Shown: one piece after another, positions 26,587 to 34,459 of the stretch | Numbering within the stretch: the first letter of the stretch is position 1 | Layout: each line of letters starts with the position of its first letter | Assembly (NCBI GenBank): GCA_014879545.1 | Contig: JACSRV010000112.1 | Span: 1 to 45,532 of the forward strand | Length of the DNA stretch: 45,532 nt | Origin: Chitinophagaceae bacterium | GTDB lineage: Bacteria; Bacteroidota; Bacteroidia; Chitinophagales; Chitinophagaceae | Direction: 5' to 3' | Notes under the pieces: model-generated | What the model saw: only the letters and a program-made list of their open reading frames with translations | Told to the model about the DNA's origin: nothing | Database searches by the model: none | Position numbers and translations under genes: made by a program

Positions 26587-29500
26587 ATGAAGTTGAACCG
26601 TAGAAAACCGTCATTCCGAACACTTACCTGCATCACAGCTACTGTTTTGCCCGTTTTGGTGCATGGTCAGGTGCATATATCGGCACAGCCCGAGAATTGC
26701 ATTCCTGCCCTTTCCACAGAATTGCATAAACAGGGACATCATGCTGTATCGGCCCAAACGGCAAGGCAGCTTCAGATTGCGGAAAATGCCCGGGTACAAC
26801 TAAATAATCCGGCCGATCTCGATCGGGCAGCCTATAACCGCGCCATGGCTGGACTTATAGCAGACCGTAAAGATGGAATAACGTATGCTGAAAAGATAAT
26901 GAATGAGACCCCCAATCCGGCATACAATCAACGGATCGGGTATGAACTTGCACATTACTTCTTTAAGAAAGACAAGTATGCTGAAGCCATCAAATACTAT
27001 GAGATGATGGGCATCCACAATCTTGACAACGACGAAACCGGAGATCAGAAATTTGAGTTGGCGTATTGCTACTTCAACAACAAACAGTTCGATAAGGCAA
27101 AACCTCTTTTTGCAGCAATAAAGAGCATTAAGGATAATAAGTACTACATGGCAGGTAATTATTACTATGGACTGCTGTGTTATAATGAGAACAAATACGA
27201 CGAGGCACTGTCTGCATTCGACGTTGTAAAGAACGACAAAGATTACCGTGCTGTTGTTCCCTATTACATTGCTGAGATCTACTATTTCAAGGGCGACAGG
27301 GCCACGGCTTTGGCGATGGCCGATACGCTGATCAACAAGAAAGAAAAAAGTTTCTACGACAAAGAACTCCATCTATTGGCCGCTCAATGCCATTTTGAAG
27401 CGCAGAAATACGCCGAAGCAAAACCATATTTCGACTACTACTACGAACACGCCGATAAGATCCGCAAGGAAGACCTCTACGAAATAGCTTACTGCCATTA
27501 CCGTCTCGACAACTGGAAGAGTGCAATTGTTAAGTTCAGGATGCTGAGTGATACCCGCGACTCCATGGGGCAGACTTCAATGTACCTCCTTGGCGATTGC
27601 TACCTGAAGACAGGCGACCGTGCAAGTGCGCGAAACGCATTCGGTATCTGCGCCGACATGAACTTCAATAAAAGTCTGCAGGAAGCCGCAATGATCCTGT
27701 ATGGTCGGCTGAGTTACGAAACAGGAAACACAGATGAAGCGCTGCGACAGTTAAAGACTTTGCTGGAGGTTTACCCGAATTCCGAGCATAAGGATGAAGC
27801 TCAGACTTTTCTTTCCGGCCTCACTATGAAGACGGGAAATTATGAAGAAGCACTCAACAGGCTGCAAAGTGTACGCACAAAAGACAACAACTACTGGAGC
27901 GTATACCAAAAAGCCGCTTACGGATATGGAGTGCAGCTGTACAGGAAGGGTGAAATGAAAAAAGCTGAAGAGTATTTTGCACTTTCGCTGCAGAATCCCC
28001 TCAATTCGGAATATGAACGTGCTGCCTATTTCTGGCGTGCCGAAGCGGCTTATCAGCTCCACCACTATACTGACGCGATTAACTATGCTCAGAACTTCAT
28101 CAGCCGTATGGGAAATATGGCAGTAATTGAACGTCTGAGTCCGCAATCCACCATACAACATGCCTACCTCACCATGGGCTATTCGGCCCTGGAGACAGGC
28201 AACTACATTGCCGCACAGGATTTCTTCAATCAGGCACAACTGGCGCGCTCGGGCGACAAACACACCGGCAACGTAGCGTTGCTGCTGGAAGCGGATGCCG
28301 TGTTCCTGCAAAAGAACTATACAAAGGCAATTTCATTATATGAGCGCATCATAGCCGGTGGTGGCACCGACGTTGATTACGCCAAATTCCAGAAAGCGAT
28401 CCTGCTGGGCCTTACCAACCGACAGAACGATAAGATCGCTTTGCTCCAGTCGCTCACCAAGGTAAAGCCTGCGTCGCTGTACGCTGGTAATGCGCAATAC
28501 GAGATCGCACTTACTCACATGGAGATGGAGCACTATAAAGATGCCCTGGCTGCCCTTAAAGTCATTACGGAATCGGAAAGTGACAAAGGTATCGCCCCCA
28601 AAGCATGGTTGAAGACGGCTTACATCTACCAACAGCAGAACGATAACAAAAAAGCTATTGAGGCATATCGCAAGATCGTCCTGAATTATCCCGGTGCCGA
28701 AGAAAGACTCCCGGCGCTGGACGCACTCAAGAACCTGTACATACAGACAAACCAGCCTGAGCAGTACACACAACTCTTGAAAGAAGGCAACCTTCCATCG
28801 TCTGATAATAGCATTCTGGACTCGACCTACTACTCAGCCGCTGAAGCACAATTTGCTGCAGAGAAATGGAACGACGCCCGTGATGGCTTTGCAAATTACC
28901 TGAACAATTATCCAAACGGGGTGTTTGCGACAAAAGCACACTTCTATCTGGGCGAGAGTAATTACAAGTTAAGAAAGAACGCGGAAGCGCTTACTGAATA
29001 TGAAGCAGTACTTGCCACGCCATGGAATGACTTCTCAGAAATCAGTGCACGCCGTGCTGCTAATATTGCTATGGACCTGCGAAAGTTTGAACAGGCATAC
29101 AAGATATTCACTGCCTTGCGCAACAATTCCACCGACGAATACGCCAACGAAACCATTTATCGTGGCTTAATGAAGAGCGGGTTCATGTTGGGCAAGCAGG
29201 ACGAGGCAGGCCGCTACGCCGATTCATTATTGGCAATGGGAGGCGTATCTACTGAAGCAGCTACAGACGCTAAATACGTGAAAGCCCGCTCATTGCAACT
29301 CTCCGACCGCGACAATGAGGCGATCGAGGCGTTCAAACAACTGGCAGGCAACAAAAGTGGCGATATTGCTGCTGAGTCGCGTTACAGGATCGCTGAAATC
29401 CTGCTGAAACAAGACAAACTCAAGGAGGCGGAAGAAGCAGCAAACGAGACAGTAAAACTATCGGCCGGTAACGACAATTGGGTTGGAAAAGCATACATCC

Positions 29501-29670
29501 TCCTAGCCGATGTACTGTTGAAACAAAAAGACTACTTCAACGCCAAGGCATTGCTGCAAAGTATTGTTAAGAACACCAAAGTTCAGGAACTGAAGGTGGA
29601 AGCCGCAAAAAAACTTGACGAAGTAAAGAAAGCTGAAAGAAGTTCAAGCAAATTATCTGACGAAAAATAG
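26587..29670 (+). CDS. large exported TPR-repeat protein
   Basis: A 1027-residue protein with an N-terminal signal segment (to about LVHGQ) followed almost entirely by TPR-like helical pairs. Clear units include YEMMGIHNLDNDETGDQKFE, the AYCYFNNKQFDKAKPLF unit, FYLGESNYKLRKNAEALTEY and YRIAEILLKQDKLKEAEEA. There is no enzymatic motif. It is probably a periplasmic scaffold, comparable in repeat type to YbgF/CpoB and BamD-like TPR proteins but far longer. It sits ten bases after the TonB receptor and seven bases before an outer-membrane barrel gene, so a joint complex is likely. Partners and role are inferred from the operon only. Confidence 0.87.
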   Translation: MKLNRRKPSFRTLTCITATVLPVLVHGQVHISAQPENCIPALSTELHKQGHHAVSAQTARQLQIAENARVQLNNPADLDRAAYNRAMAGLIADRKDGITYAEKIMNETPNPAYNQRIGYELAHYFFKKDKYAEAIKYYEMMGIHNLDNDETGDQKFELAYCYFNNKQFDKAKPLFAAIKSIKDNKYYMAGNYYYGLLCYNENKYDEALSAFDVVKNDKDYRAVVPYYIAEIYYFKGDRATALAMADTLINKKEKSFYDKELHLLAAQCHFEAQKYAEAKPYFDYYYEHADKIRKEDLYEIAYCHYRLDNWKSAIVKFRMLSDTRDSMGQTSMYLLGDCYLKTGDRASARNAFGICADMNFNKSLQEAAMILYGRLSYETGNTDEALRQLKTLLEVYPNSEHKDEAQTFLSGLTMKTGNYEEALNRLQSVRTKDNNYWSVYQKAAYGYGVQLYRKGEMKKAEEYFALSLQNPLNSEYERAAYFWRAEAAYQLHHYTDAINYAQNFISRMGNMAVIERLSPQSTIQHAYLTMGYSALETGNYIAAQDFFNQAQLARSGDKHTGNVALLLEADAVFLQKNYTKAISLYERIIAGGGTDVDYAKFQKAILLGLTNRQNDKIALLQSLTKVKPASLYAGNAQYEIALTHMEMEHYKDALAALKVITESESDKGIAPKAWLKTAYIYQQQNDNKKAIEAYRKIVLNYPGAEERLPALDALKNLYIQTNQPEQYTQLLKEGNLPSSDNSILDSTYYSAAEAQFAAEKWNDARDGFANYLNNYPNGVFATKAHFYLGESNYKLRKNAEALTEYEAVLATPWNDFSEISARRAANIAMDLRKFEQAYKIFTALRNNSTDEYANETIYRGLMKSGFMLGKQDEAGRYADSLLAMGGVSTEAATDAKYVKARSLQLSDRDNEAIEAFKQLAGNKSGDIAAESRYRIAEILLKQDKLKEAEEAANETVKLSAGNDNWVGKAYILLADVLLKQKDYFNAKALLQSIVKNTKVQELKVEAAKKLDEVKKAERSSSKLSDEK

Positions 29671-29677
29671 ATCACTT

Positions 29678-31309
29678 ATGAGGGTTAGACCTTTTATCAT
29701 ACTTGCTTCTGCGTTTAGTGGCTTTCAGGCCCATGCACAGCGCCTGGCTCCGGGTAGCGATACGGTCCTCAAAGGATCCACGATCGAGGTGATACAGTCA
29801 TATAAACCGAGGGTAAAACAAAGCCCCAAACCAGACTGGAAGCCTCAATTGCCACCAATGGACACGACGCGTCCGTCTTTTAAGACAGATGTGCCACAAC
29901 AAACACTATTCTATTCTTACTACTCACCACCACTACGCCCGTTGGCCTTAGGTAAGAATCTTAATGAGCTCCCATATCAGAACTACGTCACGACCGGTGG
30001 CGGCAATCTGTCTACCATCTATCTCGATGCCGGTATTGGCAGCATTAAGAAAGAAAACTACGAAACGGGCATCCACCTGCACCACATATCGCAGAAAGGA
30101 AACATCGTTCATCAGCAATCATCACTGTCCGGTGTTGAAGCAGCCGGTAGTCTCCACAACGAAAAGGGAGATTTCAATGCATCACTCTCCGGTTCACACA
30201 ATAGGTATTACCAATATGGCTACGACCATGTTCTTCATAATTACGGCGACGAAACAGTCGCTCAGGCTTACACGGCCGTTCGTTTGGAAGGAGACATGAT
30301 CAACCGCAAAGACACTTCCTCTCGCCTTGATTATCAACCCAGTATAAAGGCTACTTACTATGGAGCAAGGTTTAACTCCTCTGAAATAAGCGCAAGTTTT
30401 TACGCCCCGGTTGTGTATAAATTGAATAAGTCTCTGGATCTGAGGGCAAATGTTGCCGGTGCCATTGCCAGCTACAATACCGCCGGTGCAACAATTGCCA
30501 ATAATTATGTACTGGCTGCTCCGGGTGTGGGCATGCAGTTCAACGAGTACTACAGTGCACACGCGTTGGCTGGATTCGCGTACGGCAAAGGTGGAAGCAC
30601 CTACTTCCTACCCGATGCGGAAGTAGCCTTTACTATGCGCGATTATCTTTTCCGCCTCAGTATAGGGTACAAAGCCGACCTTAGGCAAAACACCTATGAA
30701 CAAATGACAATGGAAAATCCTTTTATGGTGAGCTCCTACCGCGTTGTTCAGACCAAACGAGATGAGATCTTCGCTGCAGTACAGGGCAGCCTCGGTAACC
30801 ACTTCAGTTATTCGGCCCGTGGCAGCTGGTGGAACTTCTTCGATCTGCCAACATTCTTAAATGACACCGGAGATAACCGCACGTTTTACGCATTGTACCA
30901 GAATGTAAAAGCCGTATCTGCACAGGCTTCAGCCCGCTATCAGGACGCCAACAAATGGTCGGCAGGTCTTACGGCAGAGTGGTATTATTTTTACAGCAGC
31001 ACCGATACTAAAGTATGGCATACGCCATCTGTCAACATTAAAGGCGACTTCCAGATGGCTGTTACCCGTAAACTTGATGTTTCTTTTTACGGTATAATGA
31101 TGGGAGGAATCAAAGCAAGAGATATAGCCGGCAACACGATCGATCTGAAAACAATTGCAGACATGGGCGTTGGTGCCGAATACAAACTTATCCCTCGCTT
31201 ATCCGCCTTTGTTCAATTCAATAATATATTGAACAGTAAATATCAGCGCTGGATGGGTTATCAAGTATATGGCTTCAATGTTTACGGCGGATTGCGATTG
31301 AAATTCTAA
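29678..31309 (+). CDS. outer-membrane beta-barrel protein of the TPR operon
   Basis: A 543-residue protein with a signal peptide ending AHAQ. A proline-rich periplasmic lead follows (VIQSYKPRVKQSPKPDWKP, then DVPQQTLFYSYYSPPLRPLA). Alternating amphipathic strands then run to a C-terminal GGLRLKF, typical of an outer-membrane barrel. The late segment (VGAEYKLIPRLSAFVQFNNI, then NSKYQRW) resembles the last strands of TonB-dependent receptors, but no plug domain is present, so any such annotation would be misleading. It starts seven bases after the TPR gene. I infer that it is the membrane partner of the TPR scaffold. Confidence 0.82.
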   Translation: MRVRPFIILASAFSGFQAHAQRLAPGSDTVLKGSTIEVIQSYKPRVKQSPKPDWKPQLPPMDTTRPSFKTDVPQQTLFYSYYSPPLRPLALGKNLNELPYQNYVTTGGGNLSTIYLDAGIGSIKKENYETGIHLHHISQKGNIVHQQSSLSGVEAAGSLHNEKGDFNASLSGSHNRYYQYGYDHVLHNYGDETVAQAYTAVRLEGDMINRKDTSSRLDYQPSIKATYYGARFNSSEISASFYAPVVYKLNKSLDLRANVAGAIASYNTAGATIANNYVLAAPGVGMQFNEYYSAHALAGFAYGKGGSTYFLPDAEVAFTMRDYLFRLSIGYKADLRQNTYEQMTMENPFMVSSYRVVQTKRDEIFAAVQGSLGNHFSYSARGSWWNFFDLPTFLNDTGDNRTFYALYQNVKAVSAQASARYQDANKWSAGLTAEWYYFYSSTDTKVWHTPSVNIKGDFQMAVTRKLDVSFYGIMMGGIKARDIAGNTIDLKTIADMGVGAEYKLIPRLSAFVQFNNILNSKYQRWMGYQVYGFNVYGGLRLKF

Positions 31310-31335
31310 AGAAAAATATTACTTTCATCGGATAA

Positions 31336-32250
31336 ATGGACATAGCAAAGTACATAGGATTATATCTACTCAAAAACCAATACTGTTACGTACACGGTAT
31401 TGGCAACATGGAACTGAAAAAAGTGCGTTCAACTCACGATGGTTCCGCCCTTACGCCGCCGTCATATGAAGTGCACGTCACACCCGGAGGTTCAATAGAC
31501 GATAATCTTGCTAATTTCATTGCTACAAACGAACAGGTAAGTATTTCTAAAGCAGCAAACACGCTCAGGGAATTCAGCATTCAGGTACGGAAGGATATTG
31601 CTGACGGAAAAGAGGTTGTTATTCCCAACATTGGCAAGTTTGTTGAAGAAGGAGGTAAGGTCAAGTTTATTACCGACGCTCACTTCAAATACACACCTGC
31701 AAGTCTGCCAACCATTAAGAACAGTAAACAACTGGACGAGCAGAATAGTAAACTTGCTCATAAACCATCTTATCCGCCACCTGCCAAAGCAGACTCCATC
31801 AACTGGAACATGGTTATTATTGTGGTGGTGCTTTTACTTATCCTTGGCGGAGCGGCTTACTTCATTTACGATTACACGAAAAGCACCGATACCGAGGCAA
31901 CTTCTGCTCCTGTGGTAGATACACCTGTACAACAACCCGCAGTTGTGCTGCCCGACACACTGGCAACACCAAAAACCGACACAGTTGACAGCGGCGCTGT
32001 CGCAATGGAGGTTGATTCAACAACAACGAGCGATTTCCGCATCATTATAGGTAATTACCATACCCGCGAGCGTGCTGAAAAACGCGTAAACAATCTAACT
32101 CTAAACGGCAACAAAGTTGAAATGGTTCAGCAAGACTCAACCAATTTCAATGTGATAACCAGGATCAACTGCCGGGTCATAGATACTGCGCATGTCAAGG
32201 ATTCGCTGAGAAGAATGTTTGGGTACGAACAGGTACGCATCGTCAAATAG
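31336..32250 (+). CDS. HU-CCDC81-type and SPOR-domain membrane protein
   Basis: A 304-residue protein with three parts. An N-terminal HU-like domain of the CCDC81-like prokaryotic type occupies about residues 1-115 (YIGLYLLKNQYCYVHGIGNM, VVIPNIGKFVEEGG). One transmembrane helix lies at about 157-178. A periplasmic Thr/Pro-rich linker leads to a C-terminal SPOR domain (about 230-303; FRIIIGNYHTRERAEKRVNNL). SPOR domains bind denuded septal peptidoglycan, so the protein probably marks the division site or new pole. The HU-like part faces the cytoplasm and may bind DNA or protein. It is the fourth gene of the operon, 26 bases after the barrel gene. Confidence 0.88.
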   Translation: MDIAKYIGLYLLKNQYCYVHGIGNMELKKVRSTHDGSALTPPSYEVHVTPGGSIDDNLANFIATNEQVSISKAANTLREFSIQVRKDIADGKEVVIPNIGKFVEEGGKVKFITDAHFKYTPASLPTIKNSKQLDEQNSKLAHKPSYPPPAKADSINWNMVIIVVVLLLILGGAAYFIYDYTKSTDTEATSAPVVDTPVQQPAVVLPDTLATPKTDTVDSGAVAMEVDSTTTSDFRIIIGNYHTRERAEKRVNNLTLNGNKVEMVQQDSTNFNVITRINCRVIDTAHVKDSLRRMFGYEQVRIVK

Positions 32251-32278
32251 ATTGCTTACAATCCACGCGGCTCCTGCT

Positions 32279-32950
32279 ATGAACAGACAGAATCTCAAAG
32301 TAATCATCACAGGAACCACCGGTATGGTCGGTGAAGGCGTGTTGCACGAATGTTTGAACAGTGCAGACATAGCAGAGGTACTGATCATCAACCGTAAGGC
32401 CTTAGGCCTCTCCCACCCCAAGCTAAATGAGATCATCCACGCTGATTTCTACAACATGGAACCGATCGCAGCACAACTGAGCGGGTATGATGCCTGTTTC
32501 TTCTGCTTAGGTGTATCATCTGTTGGAATGAAGGCAAACGAGTATTACAAGGCAACTTATACACTGACCTTGCACGTAGCTGGCATACTCAGCCGCGTAA
32601 ATACCGATATGACCTTCTGCTACGTATCGGGCGCAGGCACCGACGAGACTGAGTCAGGCAGGAGTGAATGGGCCAGGGTAAAGGGTAAAACAGAAAATGA
32701 TATTGCGAAGTTGCCCTTCCGTGAGACGTTCGCTTTCAGGCCGGGGTTCATAAAACCTACACAAGGACTTACCCGAACACACAACTTTTATAAGTACGTA
32801 AACTGGCTTTTCCCTATCGGTAGGGCTATTTATCCCAAGGCCTTCTGTACCATGAAAGAATTAGGTGTAGCTATGATCAATGTAGCAAAAAGCGGATACA
32901 GCAAACGCATCATAGAAGGCAACGATATTATCGCACTTGGCCGTCAGTAA
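32279..32950 (+). CDS. NAD(P)-binding Rossmann-fold (atypical SDR) protein
   Basis: A 223-residue protein of the NAD(P)H-binding/epimerase type. It has a glycine-rich cofactor loop near the N-terminus (VIITGTTGMVGEGVL), a FFCLGVSSVGM strand-loop, a YVSGAGTDE segment, and an SEWARVKGKTEND stretch in the position of the SDR Tyr-x3-Lys site but with no canonical YxxxK. That favours a non-catalytic or atypical reductase role. The frame runs back through the previous gene to TTG 32219; ATG 32279 is the natural start, 28 bases after the HU/SPOR stop, so co-transcription is likely. It abuts the convergent ispF with a five-base gap. Confidence 0.85.
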   Translation: MNRQNLKVIITGTTGMVGEGVLHECLNSADIAEVLIINRKALGLSHPKLNEIIHADFYNMEPIAAQLSGYDACFFCLGVSSVGMKANEYYKATYTLTLHVAGILSRVNTDMTFCYVSGAGTDETESGRSEWARVKGKTENDIAKLPFRETFAFRPGFIKPTQGLTRTHNFYKYVNWLFPIGRAIYPKAFCTMKELGVAMINVAKSGYSKRIIEGNDIIALGRQ

Positions 32951-32955
32951 GACGA

Positions 32956-33432
32956 TCAGGCCTTCTGCAACAATATGTTGGCAGTTGCAACAATTCCTTC
33001 CTCTCGTCCTATAAAACTGAGCTGCTCAGTGGTAGTTGCTTTGATAGAAACATCATCCGGAGAAATATCCAGGATGCCCGCTATGGTATTTCGCATATCA
33101 TCAACATACTTACGGATCTTAGGAGCCTGCAGCAATATGGTGCTGTCAATATTCACCAGCTTATAGCCTTTGTCCTGAACTAATTGGTACGATCGCTTTA
33201 GCAACAACTTGGAATCAATGCCTTTATATGCAGGATCGGTATCTGGGAAATGCTGGCCTATATCGCCAAGGCTCAACGCGCCCAACAAAGCGTCACATAT
33301 TGCGTGCAACAACACATCGGCATCAGAATGGCCCAGTGCGCCTTTAGCGTGCGGAATATGAATGCCACCCAACCAAAATTCACGTCCTTCTACCAACTTA
33401 TGGAAATCAATTCCCTGACCTATTCTGTACAT
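32956..33432 (-). CDS. ispF: 2-C-methyl-D-erythritol 2,4-cyclodiphosphate synthase
   Basis: This enzyme converts CDP-methylerythritol 2-phosphate to MEcPP and CMP in the non-mevalonate isoprenoid pathway. The 158-residue protein shows the zinc ligands D9 and H11 (GIDFH) and H43 (SDADVLLHAICDALLGA), the DIGQHFPDTDP loop, and the C-terminal KATTTEQLSFIGREEGIVA. The frame extends to TTG 33441, but ATG 33432 (MYRIGQGIDFH) fits the family. It lies 26 bases after the flavin-reductase gene and probably shares its transcript. Confidence 0.97.
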   Translation of the reverse strand: MYRIGQGIDFHKLVEGREFWLGGIHIPHAKGALGHSDADVLLHAICDALLGALSLGDIGQHFPDTDPAYKGIDSKLLLKRSYQLVQDKGYKLVNIDSTILLQAPKIRKYVDDMRNTIAGILDISPDDVSIKATTTEQLSFIGREEGIVATANILLQKA

Positions 33433-33458
33433 AAAAAACAAGTTATTTTTTTTTGGAT

Positions 33459-34337
33459 TTAAACAGCCAGCAATGCCTGCCAGGCCTTATCCAGTTCACC
33501 CGAATCAATTGACACCTTAGCATATCGGTGCAATGCCTCAACCATGCTATCCGGATCGCTCTTATACATATCAAGTATACCCTTGATTCGCTTATCATGA
33601 TTAGCAGAATCTATCGCCGGAATAGCCGTGCTGTTTCCAAGGATACCCAAGTGGTTCCCTGTAAGGATCTTACTATTCCTTACTGTTTCCGGCAAAGCAT
33701 CGATACCAACGCCCACAGCTACGTTAGGCTTTGGTACTTCAAACAATGCACTGCCCGACGCCCTGCAATAGTAATCGCCCCCCATGCGAGCAACCAGATC
33801 TATCTTGTTTGGGTCGATCTTTCCGTCGGCGTCAAGAATTGCGTCGTCAATATGCATACACAACACCTCACAGATCACCAGATTCCCTGCACCGCCTTCC
33901 TCGCCTGTTTCAACTATTTTCAACACCTTGCACTCCAACTGCACCGGCGACTCCTTAACCCTGAATGGTCCCACCATTTCAGATGGAATTGGGGTAAATC
34001 CTGCTTTCTCAAACTCGCTCACCCCTTTAGGAAACTCGCAGCTTGCCAGACTCATTTGCTGAACAATGTTGTAGTTCACCACATTGATAACTACCTCATT
34101 GGTTGCATAGGCGTTTTCCAGGGTATGCTTGATCGTATTATCGCGAACCCTGCGGGCGGGAGAAAAGATGACAATGGGTGGCTTTGAACCAAATACATTA
34201 AAGAAGCTGAACGGTGACAGATTGGGCCTGCCATCACGATCAATAGTACTGGCAAAACATATGGGGCGCGGAGCTATCGAACTAAGCAGATAGCTGTGCA
34301 ACAAGGCGGTCTTTATCTCTCCCGGAACGATCTTCAT
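33459..34337 (-). CDS. flavin reductase-family FMN-binding protein
   Basis: A 292-residue FMN-binding split-barrel protein. The family core is SIAPRPICFASTIDRDGRPN, LSPFSFFNVFGSKPP and NEVVINVVNYN, with a C-terminal helical tail beyond the usual domain. Relatives reduce flavin with NAD(P)H or act as flavoredoxins; the partner is not evident. ATG 34337 is the clear start. It is transcribed between htpG and ispF. Confidence 0.88.
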   Translation of the reverse strand: MKIVPGEIKTALLHSYLLSSIAPRPICFASTIDRDGRPNLSPFSFFNVFGSKPPIVIFSPARRVRDNTIKHTLENAYATNEVVINVVNYNIVQQMSLASCEFPKGVSEFEKAGFTPIPSEMVGPFRVKESPVQLECKVLKIVETGEEGGAGNLVICEVLCMHIDDAILDADGKIDPNKIDLVARMGGDYYCRASGSALFEVPKPNVAVGVGIDALPETVRNSKILTGNHLGILGNSTAIPAIDSANHDKRIKGILDMYKSDPDSMVEALHRYAKVSIDSGELDKAWQALLAV

Positions 34338-34372
34338 AAAAACATGGCTTTAATACAGCCTCTATATGTGCA

Positions 34373-34412
34373 AGATACGGGGATATATGCAACTGCACAA
34401 ACCCCCGTATCT
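34373..34412 (-). terminator. hairpin between htpG and the flavin-reductase gene
   Basis: AGATACGGGG (34373-34382) pairs with CCCCGTATCT (34403-34412) around a 20-base loop. On the minus strand, the direction of both neighbours, no U-run follows, so its action as a terminator is uncertain; it may be an attenuator or processing site. Confidence 0.35.
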
Positions 34413-34459
34413 GTTTTAAATTAGTGTTGTTGAACGAGTTTTTATCTCGGCCTCAATTA

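Noticed and set aside
29678-31309. Annotation of the 543-residue barrel as a TonB-dependent receptor
   Set aside because: Only the last strands resemble receptors; there is no plug domain or TonB box, so a plain outer-membrane barrel is safer.
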